Source: Azomonas tarimensis | Lineage (GTDB): Bacteria; Pseudomonadota; Gammaproteobacteria; Pseudomonadales; Pseudomonadaceae | Reading direction: 5' to 3' | Assembly: GCF_042648805.1 (NCBI RefSeq) | Contig: NZ_JBHRXZ010000022.1 | Location: forward strand, 124,001-188,000 | DNA length: 64,000 nucleotides | Shown here: in pieces, positions 1-8,960 of the stretch | How positions within the stretch are numbered: position 1 is the first letter of the stretch | Layout: the number at the start of each line of letters is the position of its first letter | The notes under the pieces: generated by a model | Databases searched by the model: none | Told to the model about the DNA's origin: nothing | What the model saw: the letters and a program-made list of their open reading frames with translations, nothing else | Made by a program: the position numbers and the translations under genes

Positions 1-828
1 CGCGTGGCGGCGATCTTCCGCCGCAACCGGCCGATCCTGCCCAAGGGCGACACCGTCATCGAGGCGGACGACGAAGTGTTCTTCATTGCCGCCAAGGCCC
101 ATATCCGCGCTGTCATGAGCGAGATGCGGCGGATCGAGGACAGCTACAAGCGGATCGTCATCGCTGGCGGCGGCAACATCGGCGAGCGCTTGGCCGAGGC
201 CATCGAGAGTCGCTATCAGGTCAAGATCATCGAGATGAACCCGTCTCGCTGCCGGCATCTGTCCGATGTCCTGGACAGTGCCATCGTGCTTCAGGGCAGC
301 GCCTCGGACCGCGACCTGCTGGTGGAGGAAAACGTCAACGAGGCGGACATCTTCCTCGCCCTGACCAATGACGACGAAGCCAACATCATGTCCTCGCTGC
401 TGGCCAAGCGGCTCGGCGCGCGCAAGGTGATGAGCATCATCAACAACCCCGCCTACGTCGACCTCATCCAGGGCGGCGAGATCGACGTGGCCATCAGCCC
501 GCAGTTGGCCACCATCGGCTCGCTACTGACCCACGTGCGTCGTGGCGACATCGTCAGCGCCCATTCCCTGCGGCGAGGCGCGGCGGAAGCCATCGAAGTC
601 ATCGCCCACGGCGATGCCCGCTCGAGCAAGGTGGTAGGCCGCACCATCGACCGCATTGGCCTGCCGCCCGGCACCACCATCGGCGCGGTGATCCGCGACG
701 AAGAGGTATTGATCGCCCATGACAATACGGTAATCGAATCGGGCGACCATGTGATCCTGTTCCTTGTGGACAAGAAGCACATCCGCGATGTGGAGCGCCT
801 GTTCCAGGCGGGACTGACGTTCTTCTGA
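1..828 (+). CDS. trkA: Trk potassium uptake regulatory subunit TrkA (3' part)
   Basis: C-terminal 275 residues of the cytoplasmic NAD-binding regulator of the Trk K+ transporter; the gene begins before base 1. The visible part starts at the end of the first RCK_C domain. It continues with the second Rossmann RCK_N domain (glycine motif GGGNIG near residue 59 of the fragment) and ends with a second RCK_C domain (EVLIAHDNTVIESGDHV). Family members are about 457 residues with this domain pair repeated twice, so roughly 180 residues are missing only because of the window edge. In P. aeruginosa trkA lies near the same PilZ and lipid A acyltransferase genes. Confidence 0.95.
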   Translation, partial: RVAAIFRRNRPILPKGDTVIEADDEVFFIAAKAHIRAVMSEMRRIEDSYKRIVIAGGGNIGERLAEAIESRYQVKIIEMNPSRCRHLSDVLDSAIVLQGSASDRDLLVEENVNEADIFLALTNDDEANIMSSLLAKRLGARKVMSIINNPAYVDLIQGGEIDVAISPQLATIGSLLTHVRRGDIVSAHSLRRGAAEAIEVIAHGDARSSKVVGRTIDRIGLPPGTTIGAVIRDEEVLIAHDNTVIESGDHVILFLVDKKHIRDVERLFQAGLTFF

Positions 829-846
829 TCGGCCCGGAGCCCGGCC

Positions 847-1119
847 CTACGACTCCTCGCGGCGGACAAAGCGCAGGCCGGCGCCTTCGGCGTCGACGCG
901 CATCACTTCCATCTCCAGCAGGGGCGCCGGAATCGGCAGGTCCTGAACCTGGCCGGTGACCAGCGTGCCGCAGCTCAGGTTGGCCAGCAGCGGGTGCTTG
1001 ACGTACACCCCGCCATCGGAGAGGTCGCGGGTCTGCGCCACCACTTCGCCAAGGCTCTCGTGACAGATCCGGATTCGGCAATTCAGATTGGTGCGCGGGT
1101 GCTGCCGCATGTTTTTCAT
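847..1119 (-). CDS. PilZ domain protein
   Basis: Small (90-residue) c-di-GMP-binding PilZ domain protein. The N-terminus carries the basic RQHPR motif (RxxxR) and, further on, DLSDGGVYV (D/NxSxxG), the two parts of the c-di-GMP site. I chose the ATG at 1119 because an AAGGAGGTG ribosome site lies about ten bases upstream; reading can extend to 1194 but that part overlaps the preceding gene. It lies 20 bases downstream of the lipid A acyltransferase on the same strand, so the two are probably cotranscribed. With no effector domain, it probably acts as an adaptor. Confidence 0.88.
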   Translation of the reverse strand: MKNMRQHPRTNLNCRIRICHESLGEVVAQTRDLSDGGVYVKHPLLANLSCGTLVTGQVQDLPIPAPLLEMEVMRVDAEGAGLRFVRREES

Positions 1120-1139
1120 CTGCTTTCCACCTCCTTGCG

Positions 1140-2027
1140 TCAATACCAGCGCGCTTCTCCGGGGGGCCGTTTCTTGAAGCGCTTCATGGTCCACATGTAC
1201 TGGCTGGGCCAGGTACGCACGTAGCGCTCCACCACCCGGCTCATCGCAGCGACCCCGGTTGCCGGTTCGAGACTGTACATGGCATCCGGCGCCGCTTCGA
1301 TAATTACTTTATAGCCCGAGCCGTCCTCCAGGCGCACCGCGTGCAGGAACACCCCGAGCGCCTTGCCACCGGCGAGCATGCCGGGAACGAACTTGCTGCT
1401 CAGCGCCTGGGTAGCGAAAAAGGGCACGAAGATGCCGCTGGCCTCGGACGGCTCCGGATCGGCCGGGATTCCCACCACACCGCCCCGGCGCACTTCCTTG
1501 ATCACGCTGAGAATCCCTTCTCGGGTGGACGGCGCGACCCGGTTGCCGAGCTGCACCCGCTGCACCCGCAGCAACTCGTCCACTGCCTTGAGCTTGGGCG
1601 GTCGGTAGAAGATGATCGGATTGCACTGCGAGCAGAAGAAATGGTTGAGCATCTCCCAGTTGCCCAGATGGCTGGTGATGCCGACCACCCCCTTGCCCGA
1701 GGCCAGCGCTTCCTGCAGCACCTCGAGCCCTTCCACCTCACGCACCAGTGCCAGCGACTTTTCCGGCGGCCAGATCCAGGCGCAGGCGCTCTCGGCCAGG
1801 GTCTTGCCGGTGTCTTTCAGGGTTCGACCAAGCAACGCCTGCTGCTCGGCCGCACTCAGCTCGGGAAAGCACCTGGACAGGTTGATTCGCGCCACTTTCC
1901 GCGAGCGGTTGGGCAGTCGCCACATCAGCCAGCCGATCAGCCCGCCGAGTCGCTGCACCATCGGCCAGGGCAGGCTGGCCAGGGCGCGCAACAGGCCGAC
2001 GACGATGGCGCCTTTGATCTTTTCCAC
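1140..2027 (-). CDS. Lipid A late acyltransferase (LpxL/HtrB family)
   Basis: Inner-membrane acyltransferase of 295 residues that adds a secondary acyl chain to lipid A. The N-terminal hydrophobic segment (AIVVGLLRALASLPW) anchors it, and the HLGNWE motif near residue 120 is the HX4(D/E) catalytic site of the family. The start is GTG at 2027, preceded by GGAG seven bases upstream. The sequence resembles the P. aeruginosa HtrB-type lauroyl/2-hydroxylauroyl transferase next to glyQ; which acyl chain and position it uses cannot be read from sequence. The tag glycosylase gene, which I recall between this gene and glyQ in P. aeruginosa, is absent. Confidence 0.9.
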   Translation of the reverse strand: MEKIKGAIVVGLLRALASLPWPMVQRLGGLIGWLMWRLPNRSRKVARINLSRCFPELSAAEQQALLGRTLKDTGKTLAESACAWIWPPEKSLALVREVEGLEVLQEALASGKGVVGITSHLGNWEMLNHFFCSQCNPIIFYRPPKLKAVDELLRVQRVQLGNRVAPSTREGILSVIKEVRRGGVVGIPADPEPSEASGIFVPFFATQALSSKFVPGMLAGGKALGVFLHAVRLEDGSGYKVIIEAAPDAMYSLEPATGVAAMSRVVERYVRTWPSQYMWTMKRFKKRPPGEARWY

Positions 2028-2181
2028 CGGGACACTCCAGCTCAGCTACCAGCGCCTAGTCTAACGCCTGCGCCAGCTCCCTGCCGCTCCTGCACGGGAC
2101 CGCTCGCGCTTCGCCTGGCGGGAGGCGCGGCAGGCCTTGCGACGGGGCCCTGTGCGCTGGGTCAGCAGCGGAGCGATCGGG

Positions 2182-2187
2182 TATACT
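2182..2187 (+). promoter_or_regulatory. Probable -10 element of the glyQ operon
   Basis: TATACT sits 38 bases before the glyQ start in the 197-base space between the divergent lipid A acyltransferase and glyQ. No good -35 hexamer is seen 17 bases upstream, so this is a weak to moderate sigma-70 promoter call. Confidence 0.45.
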
Positions 2188-2224
2188 CCGGCGTTTTACG
2201 TCGAAGCCCAGCACAGGTGAACTC

Positions 2225-3172
2225 TTGAGCCAGACAATGCCCGCCGTGCGCACCTTCCAGGACCTGATCCTCGCCCTGCAACACTACTGGGCCGAGCAGG
2301 GTTGCGTACTGCTGCAGCCCTACGACATGGAAGTGGGCGCCGGAACCTTCCACACGGCCACCTTCCTGCGCGCCATCGGCCCGGAATCCTGGAACGCCGC
2401 CTACGTGCAGCCTTCCCGCCGCCCTGCCGACGGTCGCTACGGCGACAACCCCAACCGTCTGCAGCACTACTACCAGTTCCAAGTGGTTCTCAAGCCCAAC
2501 CCGGCCAACTTCCAGGAGCTCTACCTCGGTTCCCTGAAGGCCATTGGCATCGACCCGCTGGTGCACGACGTGCGCTTCGTCGAGGACAACTGGGAATCGC
2601 CCACGCTCGGTGCCTGGGGCCTGGGCTGGGAGATCTGGCTGAACGGCATGGAAGTGACCCAGTTCACCTACTTCCAGCAGGTCGGCGGCATCGAGTGCTA
2701 CCCGGTCACCGGCGAGATCACCTATGGCCTGGAACGCCTGGCCATGTACCTGCAGGGCGTCGACTCGGTGTATGACCTGGTCTATTCCGATGGCCCCTTC
2801 GGCGTCGTGACCTATGGCGACGTGTTCCACCAGAACGAGGTGGAACAGTCGGCCTATAACTTCGAGCACGCCAATGTCGAGAAGCTGTTCGAGCTGTTCG
2901 ACTTCTATGAGAGCGAGGCCAACCGCCTCAGCGAGCTGCAGCTGCCGCTGCCGACCTACGAAATGGTCCTCAAGGCCTCGCACACCTTCAACCTGCTCGA
3001 CGCGCGCCGGGCCATCTCGGTAACCGAGCGCCAGCGCTACATCCTGCGCGTGCGCACCTTGGCCCGCGCCGTCGCCCAGAGCTATTTGCAGGCGCGCGCG
3101 CGCCTTGGCTTCCCGATGGCCACCCCCGAACTGCGTGACGAAGTCCTGGCCAAGCTGGAGGCTGCTGAATGA
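2225..3172 (+). CDS. glyQ: Glycyl-tRNA synthetase alpha subunit
   Basis: Alpha subunit (315 residues) of the alpha2-beta2 bacterial glycyl-tRNA synthetase; it holds the class II catalytic core that forms glycyl-adenylate. Conserved blocks include QPYDMEVGAGTFHTATFLRA, AAYVQPSRRPTDGRYG-like sequence and the GGIECYPVTGEITYGLERLA block. The start is TTG at 2225 (MSQTMPAVRTFQDL), with AGGTGA just upstream. Its last bases overlap the start of glyS by ATGA, so the two subunits are translationally coupled. Confidence 0.98.
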   Translation: MSQTMPAVRTFQDLILALQHYWAEQGCVLLQPYDMEVGAGTFHTATFLRAIGPESWNAAYVQPSRRPADGRYGDNPNRLQHYYQFQVVLKPNPANFQELYLGSLKAIGIDPLVHDVRFVEDNWESPTLGAWGLGWEIWLNGMEVTQFTYFQQVGGIECYPVTGEITYGLERLAMYLQGVDSVYDLVYSDGPFGVVTYGDVFHQNEVEQSAYNFEHANVEKLFELFDFYESEANRLSELQLPLPTYEMVLKASHTFNLLDARRAISVTERQRYILRVRTLARAVAQSYLQARARLGFPMATPELRDEVLAKLEAAE

Positions 3173-5223
3173 GTGCTCTCGATTTTCTGGTCGAACTGGG
3201 TACCGAAGAACTCCCACCCAAGGCGCTCAAAGCCCTCGGCAATGCCTTCCGCGACGGCATTCTGCTGGGTCTTAAAGATGCCAGCCTGATGCACGGCGCG
3301 GTGCGCGTCTACGCGGCGCCGCGGCGCCTGGCAGTGCTGGTCGAGGCGCTTTCCACCGAGCAGCCGGATCGCGCCATCAATCTCGACGGTCCGCCGCTGC
3401 AGGCCGCCTTCGATGCCGAAGGACTGCCGACCCAGGCCGCCCTCGGCTTCGCCCGCAAGTGCGGCGTGGACCTGGCCGAGATCGACCGCAGCGGGCCGAA
3501 GCTGCGCTTTTCCCGTACCATTCCCGGTCAGCCGGCGGCCAGTCTGTTGCCGGATATCGTCGAAGCCTCGCTGAACGATCTGCCGATTCCCAAGCGGATG
3601 CGCTGGGGCGCGCGCAAGGAAGAGTTCGTCCGTCCGACCCAGTGGCTGGTGATGCTGTTCGGCAACGGGGTCATCGACTGCGAGCTGCTCGCTCAGCGCG
3701 CCGGTCGCGAGTCCCGCGGTCATCGCTTCCACCATCCCGAGCCGGTGCTGATCACCTCGCCGGCGGCCTATGCCGAGGAGTTGCGCAAGGCCTCGGTAAT
3801 CGCTGATTTCGCCGAGCGCCGCGCGCTGATCGAAGCCCGCGTCAACCAGTTGGCCAAGGAGCAGGAAGGCCGCGCCGTGGTTCCCACCGAGCTGCTGGAC
3901 GAGGTGACCGCGCTGGTCGAGTGGCCAGTGCCTCTGGTCTGCTCTTTCGAGGAGCGCTTCCTCGAAGTGCCCCAGGAGGCGCTGATCTCCACCATGCAGG
4001 ACAACCAGAAGTACTTCTGCCTGCTGGACGAAGAGGCCCGTCTGCTGCCGCGCTTCATCACCGTGGCCAATGTCGAGAGCCTTGACCCGGCGCAGATCGT
4101 TTCCGGAAACGAGAAGGTGGTGCGCCCGCGCCTCACCGACGCCGAATTCTTCTATCGGCAGGACCAGAAGCAGCCACTGGAAAGCTTCAACGAGCGCCTG
4201 GCCCACGTGGTCTTCCAGGCACAGCTTGGCAGCGTCTACGACAAGGCCGTGCGCGTCTCGCGCCTGGCCGCGCAGATTGCCGGGCAGATCGGTGGCGAGC
4301 CCGAGCACGCCGCCCGCGCCGGCCTGCTGAGCAAGTGCGACCTGGCCTCCGAGATGGTCGGCGAGTTTCCGGAGATGCAGGGCATCGCTGGCTACTACTA
4401 CGCCCTGCACAATGGCGAGCCGCGCGACGTGGCCCTGGCCCTCAACGAGCAGTACATGCCACGCGGCGCCGGTGCCGAGCTGCCCGAGACCCTGACAGGC
4501 GCTGCCCTGGCGGTGGCGGACAAGCTCGACACCCTGGTCGGCATCTTCGGCATCGGCATGCTGCCCACCGGCAGCAAGGACCCCTATGCCCTGCGTCGTG
4601 CCGCCCTTGGCGTGCTGCGCATCCTCATCGAAAAGAACCTGGAGCTGGACCTGGTGCGTGCGGTAGAGATCGCCGTGGCCGGCTACGGCGACAAGGTCAA
4701 GGCCGACGGCCTGGCCTCCCAGGTACTGGAGTTCATCTTCGATCGCCTGCGTGCGCGCTACGAGGACGAGGGCGTGGAGGTGACGGTGTACCTGGCGGTA
4801 CGCGCCGTGCAGCCGCGCTCGGCACTCGACTTCGACCAGCGGGTGCAGGCTGTCCAGGCCTTCCGCGCGCTGCCTGAAGCCGAGGCCCTGGCCGCCGCCA
4901 ACAAGCGCGTCTCCAACCTGCTGGACAAGTACGACGGCCGGCTGCCCGAGGCCATCGAGCCACGCTACTTCGACAACGCCTGCGAGTTCTCGCTGTATTC
5001 GGCGATCCAACAGGCCGACCATGCCGTCGTGCCGCTGGCTGCCGAACGCCGCTACCGTGAGGCACTGGAGCGTCTGGCCAACCTGCGCGACCCGATCGAC
5101 GCCTTCTTCGAGGCGGTGCTGGTCAATGCCGAGGATGCCGACGTGCGGGCCAACCGCTATGCCCTGCTGGCCAAGCTGAGAGGACTGTTCCTTGGTGTCG
5201 CCGATATTTCCGCACTTGGCTAG
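3169..5223 (+). CDS. glyS: Glycyl-tRNA synthetase beta subunit
   Basis: Beta subunit (684 residues, normal length) that binds tRNA-Gly and completes the heterotetramer with GlyQ. The N-terminus DFLVELGTEELPPKAL is diagnostic, with family blocks RKEEFVRPTQW and GFARKCGV further on. The C-terminal part carries the HD-like and anticodon-binding regions. It overlaps glyQ by four bases and is followed four bases later by gmhB. A 782-codon open frame runs antisense to it but has no family features. Confidence 0.98.
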   Translation: MSALDFLVELGTEELPPKALKALGNAFRDGILLGLKDASLMHGAVRVYAAPRRLAVLVEALSTEQPDRAINLDGPPLQAAFDAEGLPTQAALGFARKCGVDLAEIDRSGPKLRFSRTIPGQPAASLLPDIVEASLNDLPIPKRMRWGARKEEFVRPTQWLVMLFGNGVIDCELLAQRAGRESRGHRFHHPEPVLITSPAAYAEELRKASVIADFAERRALIEARVNQLAKEQEGRAVVPTELLDEVTALVEWPVPLVCSFEERFLEVPQEALISTMQDNQKYFCLLDEEARLLPRFITVANVESLDPAQIVSGNEKVVRPRLTDAEFFYRQDQKQPLESFNERLAHVVFQAQLGSVYDKAVRVSRLAAQIAGQIGGEPEHAARAGLLSKCDLASEMVGEFPEMQGIAGYYYALHNGEPRDVALALNEQYMPRGAGAELPETLTGAALAVADKLDTLVGIFGIGMLPTGSKDPYALRRAALGVLRILIEKNLELDLVRAVEIAVAGYGDKVKADGLASQVLEFIFDRLRARYEDEGVEVTVYLAVRAVQPRSALDFDQRVQAVQAFRALPEAEALAAANKRVSNLLDKYDGRLPEAIEPRYFDNACEFSLYSAIQQADHAVVPLAAERRYREALERLANLRDPIDAFFEAVLVNAEDADVRANRYALLAKLRGLFLGVADISALG

Positions 5224-5227
5224 ACCG

Positions 5228-5770
5228 ATGAAACTGATCGTGCTCGACCGCGACGGCGTGATCAACGAGGACTCCGACGCCTTCGTCAAGTCGGTCCAGG
5301 AGTGGCTCCCGATCCCCGGTTCGCTGGAGGCCATCGCACGCCTCTGCCGCGCCGGCTGGACGGTGGCCGTGGCCACCAACCAGTCGGGGCTGGCACGCGG
5401 CCTGCTCGACGCCCAGACCCTGAGCGACATGCACTTTCACCTGCAGCAGCAGGTCATGGCGCTGGGCGGACGCATCGAACTCATCGTGCACTGCCCGCAC
5501 GGGCCGGATGACGGCTGTCAGTGCCGCAAACCGCTGCCCGGGCTGTTCCGCAGCGTCGCCGAACACTTCCACATGCCTGATCTCAAGGGCGTGCCGGTGG
5601 TGGGCGACAGCCATCGCGACCTGCATGCCGGCATGCTCCTCGGCGGCCTGCCCTACCTGGTCAGGACCGGCAAGGGCCTGCGTACCTTGAAGGGATCGCT
5701 GCCGCCGGGGACAAAGGTCTTCGACGACCTGGCGGCGGTCGCCGACCATCTGCTGGGAATCCAGCGATGA
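5228..5770 (+). CDS. gmhB: D-glycero-beta-D-manno-heptose 1,7-bisphosphate 7-phosphatase
   Basis: HAD-superfamily phosphatase (180 residues) in the ADP-heptose pathway for the lipopolysaccharide inner core. The catalytic motif is DRDGVIN at the N-terminus, followed by ATNQSGLARG and VVGDSHRDLHAG. A zinc-binding loop of the form CPHGPDDGCQC precedes RKP, as expected for GmhB. The ATG at 5228 is chosen because it puts the HAD motif at residues 6-12. The gene overlaps plsC by ATGA and is four bases after glyS, indicating one transcription unit. Confidence 0.95.
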   Translation: MKLIVLDRDGVINEDSDAFVKSVQEWLPIPGSLEAIARLCRAGWTVAVATNQSGLARGLLDAQTLSDMHFHLQQQVMALGGRIELIVHCPHGPDDGCQCRKPLPGLFRSVAEHFHMPDLKGVPVVGDSHRDLHAGMLLGGLPYLVRTGKGLRTLKGSLPPGTKVFDDLAAVADHLLGIQR

Positions 5771-6519
5771 ACCTGCTGCAGAATCTGCGTACGCTGCTGT
5801 TCTACCTGGCCCTGTGCCTCAGCGCAGTGGTCTGGTGCGTCGCCAGCATACTGGTCGGCCCCTTCCTGTCGTTTCGCGGCCGCTACCGTTTCGTTGCCCA
5901 GCGCTGGTGCCGCGCGGCAGTGTGGCTGGCGCGGACGATCGTGGGCATCGACTACCGGATCAGCGGTCTCGAGCAGGTGCCGGAACGGCCCTGTGTGATC
6001 CTCGCCAACCACCAGAGCACCTGGGAAACCTTCTTTCTCACCGCGCAATTCGAGCCCATGACCCAGGTGCTCAAGCGCGAGCTGCTGCATGTGCCCTGTT
6101 TTGGCTGGGCGATCCGCCTGCTCAAGCCCATCGCCATCGACCGCGACAACCCCAAGGAAGCGCTGCGCCAGGTGGCCAGCCAGGGCCTCGAACGGCTGCA
6201 GCAGGGGGTCTGGGTGCTGATCTTCCCCGAGGGCACCCGTGCCCCCGTGGGCGAGCCCGGCAAGTTCTCCCGCAGCGGTGCCGCGCTGGCCGCCAGCGCC
6301 GGCGTTCCGGTGCTGCCCATTGCGCATAACGCGGGCAGTTTCTGGCCGCGGCTGGGCTGGAAGAAGCATCCCGGCACCATCGACGTGGTGATCGGCCCGC
6401 CGATGTGGCTCGAAGGCGAAGGGCCGCGGGCAGTGGCAGCACTGAACCAGCGCGCCGAAGCCTGGGTACAGGCGCAGGTGAGGGAACTGGAGGCCCAGCT
6501 TCCGGCGCCGCGGTCATAG
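5767..6519 (+). CDS. plsC: 1-acyl-sn-glycerol-3-phosphate acyltransferase (PlsC family)
   Basis: Inner-membrane lysophosphatidic acid acyltransferase (250 residues) that makes phosphatidic acid. An N-terminal membrane segment (LLFYLALCLSAVVWCVASIL) is followed by the acyltransferase block NHQSTWE (HX4E form) and by FPEGTR near residue 155. The start overlaps the gmhB stop. In P. aeruginosa the counterpart lies directly beside gyrB; here gyrB is about 52 kb away. P. aeruginosa has several homologues of this family, so the exact acyl preference is unknown. Confidence 0.93.
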   Translation: MNLLQNLRTLLFYLALCLSAVVWCVASILVGPFLSFRGRYRFVAQRWCRAAVWLARTIVGIDYRISGLEQVPERPCVILANHQSTWETFFLTAQFEPMTQVLKRELLHVPCFGWAIRLLKPIAIDRDNPKEALRQVASQGLERLQQGVWVLIFPEGTRAPVGEPGKFSRSGAALAASAGVPVLPIAHNAGSFWPRLGWKKHPGTIDVVIGPPMWLEGEGPRAVAALNQRAEAWVQAQVRELEAQLPAPRS

Positions 6520-6553
6520 GTCACGCAGGAACTGCTCCTGCCAGGAAACGAGT

Positions 6554-7930
6554 GTGTCGATGCAATCTTTTCCCACCGAACAGCTCATCGCCGAGTGGCA
6601 GGGTCTGGTCGAGCGTTACCCGATGGATGTGGCCAGCGCGCTGCGTGACATCGCCCAGGATTTCGCCAGCGACCTGGCCACCCAGTTCTACGATGAGATG
6701 CTGGCCGACCCGGCATCGGCCAGCTTTCTTCACCATGACCAGGTCCGCTCGGGTCTGCACCGGTCCATGAGCGGCTGGATCGCCACGCTCTTTGCTGCCC
6801 GCACGCTAGCGGACGTGCAGGAGCTGATCGAACTGCAGCACCGGGTGGGGCATGTTCATGCGCGCATCGAAATTCCCGTCAGCCTGGTCCTGCGCGGGGC
6901 GCGCTGTCTGAAAGAGCGCCTGGCAATCCAGGTCCAGGAGAGCTTCCCGCCTGCAACCTGGCGCGAGGCGAGCGGACTGGCCAACGGCCTGGTGGATCTG
7001 GCCATCGAGATCATGTGCCACGCCTTCTCCCAGTCCCATGATCGCAACTCGCGTGCGGAGGAAGCCTACCGCCTGTTTTCCGTTTCGCAGAATGTCGGCG
7101 CCGAAAAGGAGCGCCAGCGCGCCGCTTTGCTCGACTGGGAAAACCAGCTGATGTTTGCCCTGGCATCCGGGGACAGCGCCGATGAGTTGCCCTCGCTGGC
7201 CAGCTCGGAATTCGGCCTGTGGTTTCGCCACAAGGCTTCGCATGCTTTCCAGGGCTCGCCAGAGTGCGCCAGCATCCTCAAGTCGATCGAGGACATCGAC
7301 CTCGGCCTGCCCTTGATGGGCGTCTCCGGGCCGTACCGTACGGCGGAGGACAGCCTGCATCTGCTGCGGCAGGTACGCGAGGCCACCAAGTCCATCAAGT
7401 TCCTGCTCGACAGCCTGTTCGAGCAGGCCTGCGACCTGGACGCCGGCCGCGACGTGCTCACGCGGCTGCTCAACCGCAAGTTTCTGCCGGTGGTGCTGGG
7501 CAAGGAAGTCCTGCATTGTCGCCAGTCCGGCCACAGTTTTGCGGTGCTGATGATCGACGTGGACCATTTCAAACCAATCAACGATACCCATGGTCACGAA
7601 GCGGGCGACATGGTCCTGCAACAGCTCGCCGGGCTGCTCCTGTGCAACACCCGTGGCGGCGACTATGCGTTTCGCCTGGGTGGTGAGGAATTCTTGCTGA
7701 TCCTGGTCGACATCGATCCGGCAAAAGCCCTGGCCACGGCGGAGAAACTGCGCCAGCTGATTTCCCGCGAGCCCTTCAGGATTCCCCAGGGCGAGTTGCA
7801 CCTGACCGTAAGCATCGGCCTGGCGGTGCACGACGGCCACCCCGACTACAAGCCCCTGCTGCAACGGGCCGACCGCGCGCTCTACCAGGCCAAGCATGGC
7901 GGCCGCAATCGCTGCGAGGTCGCCCTCTAG
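6554..7930 (+). CDS. Globin-coupled diguanylate cyclase
   Basis: Oxygen-sensing c-di-GMP synthase of about 458 residues with three parts. Residues 10-160 form a globin-coupled sensor domain whose VGHVHARI segment (H102) carries the expected proximal haem histidine. Residues 165-295 are a helical middle region, and residues 298-458 are a GGDEF domain. The active site is intact (GGEEF, 376-380) and an RGGD inhibitory I-site (367-370) precedes it by five residues. The architecture matches E. coli DosC (YddV). Translation may begin at GTG 6554 or at ATG 6560; AGGAAA lies upstream of both. It converges with pxpC. Confidence 0.9.
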   Translation: MSMQSFPTEQLIAEWQGLVERYPMDVASALRDIAQDFASDLATQFYDEMLADPASASFLHHDQVRSGLHRSMSGWIATLFAARTLADVQELIELQHRVGHVHARIEIPVSLVLRGARCLKERLAIQVQESFPPATWREASGLANGLVDLAIEIMCHAFSQSHDRNSRAEEAYRLFSVSQNVGAEKERQRAALLDWENQLMFALASGDSADELPSLASSEFGLWFRHKASHAFQGSPECASILKSIEDIDLGLPLMGVSGPYRTAEDSLHLLRQVREATKSIKFLLDSLFEQACDLDAGRDVLTRLLNRKFLPVVLGKEVLHCRQSGHSFAVLMIDVDHFKPINDTHGHEAGDMVLQQLAGLLLCNTRGGDYAFRLGGEEFLLILVDIDPAKALATAEKLRQLISREPFRIPQGELHLTVSIGLAVHDGHPDYKPLLQRADRALYQAKHGGRNRCEVAL

Positions 7931-8042
7931 GGTCTGTTGCCATTTCGTTCGCGGCCGCGCCGGAGCCTGCGGAACGCCGCCCGACCTGGCGCCATTTGAC
8001 GCTGCAACGCGGCTCGCGACGAAACGGCACCAAACACCTAGG
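7931..8042. repeat. Inverted-repeat element between convergent genes (MITE-like or bidirectional terminator)
   Basis: The whole space between the cyclase stop and the pxpC stop is bounded by imperfect inverted ends. GTCTGTTGCCATTTCGTT near 7932 matches the reverse complement of the segment around 8010-8037 (GTTTGGTGCCGTTTCGTC), about 20 of 28 positions by eye. No open frame or transposase is present. The layout suits a small non-autonomous mobile repeat or a long stem used as a shared terminator. Confidence 0.5.
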
Positions 8043-8960
8043 TCAGGCTTGCCACTGCGCCAGTAGCGCGAGCAGCCGACGGCGCGCCTCGCCCTGGGCG
8101 ACCGGCCGCAGGCGCACCGGGGAACCGGCCGGTACCTGCGCCAGCCGCGCCACCGCGGTGGGTGTCAAGGCGCCTAGCCGTGGGTAGCCTCCGATGGTCT
8201 GGCGGTCATTCAGCAGCGCGATGGGCTGGCCGTCCGGCGGTACCTGAACAGCGCCCAGCGGGATGCCCTCCGACACCATCGGGGCGCCCTGATACCTCAG
8301 CACTGGCCCACGCAGGCGTGCGCCCATGCGGTCGCTGCGCGCATCGAGGTGCCATTCGGCATTGAACGCCTCGAACAGGCTGAGTCCGGCGAAATCGCCG
8401 ATCTGCGCGCCGGGCAGAAGGTCGAGCACGGCCGTAGCCTCGATCTCCGGCCGCAGCGCCGGAGGTACCGCGCGGGTTGCCCGCTTCGCCGCGGCGAATG
8501 CCAGCCGATCACCCACCGCCAGCGACCGGCCGTCGCCGTGCAGGCCGCCAAGACCTTCTCGGGTGACCGTGGCGCAGGCGCCAAGCACGCCTGGAGCCTC
8601 GAAGCCACCGGGCGCGGCCAGGTAACCGCGTACACCCTGCCGTGGCGGACCGAACTCGAGCCGCTGGCCGGCGCGCACGGCAAAGCTCGCCCAGGCCGGC
8701 AGCGGCACGCCGTCGAGGCTCGCCGCGAGTTCGGCGCCACAGAGTGCCAGGGTGGTATCCGCTTCAGCGCAGAGGGTCAGCCCACCCAGTGGAATTTCCA
8801 CCACGGCCGCGGCCAGCGGATTGCCCAGCAGCCAGTTGGCCCAGTATTGCGCCACCCAGTCCAGCGCGCCGCCCTGGGTCACCCCGAGATGGCGCACACC
8901 GAAGCGACCGCCGTCCTGCAGCTGGGCCAATCCCAATGTGCGTTCGACACGCAGGCTCAT
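8043..8960 (-). CDS. pxpC: 5-oxoprolinase subunit C (biotin-dependent carboxyltransferase-like)
   Basis: 305-residue AHS2/PxpC family subunit of the ATP-dependent 5-oxoprolinase, which opens pyroglutamate to glutamate. Family features are the N-terminal QDGGRFGVRHLGVTQGGALD block, the central GYLAAPGGF segment and the C-terminal QTIGGYPRLGALTPTAVARLAQV block. It is the last gene of pxpA-pxpB-pxpC, and its start overlaps the pxpB stop by four bases (ATGA). Homologues are often mis-annotated as allophanate hydrolase or urea carboxylase subunits; the three-gene order supports 5-oxoprolinase. Confidence 0.93.
   Translation of the reverse strand: MSLRVERTLGLAQLQDGGRFGVRHLGVTQGGALDWVAQYWANWLLGNPLAAAVVEIPLGGLTLCAEADTTLALCGAELAASLDGVPLPAWASFAVRAGQRLEFGPPRQGVRGYLAAPGGFEAPGVLGACATVTREGLGGLHGDGRSLAVGDRLAFAAAKRATRAVPPALRPEIEATAVLDLLPGAQIGDFAGLSLFEAFNAEWHLDARSDRMGARLRGPVLRYQGAPMVSEGIPLGAVQVPPDGQPIALLNDRQTIGGYPRLGALTPTAVARLAQVPAGSPVRLRPVAQGEARRRLLALLAQWQA

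Noticed and set aside
3082..5430. 782-codon open frame antisense to glyS
   Set aside because: Typical GC-rich shadow; low-complexity His/Gln/Gly-rich translation with no domain, while glyS is certain.
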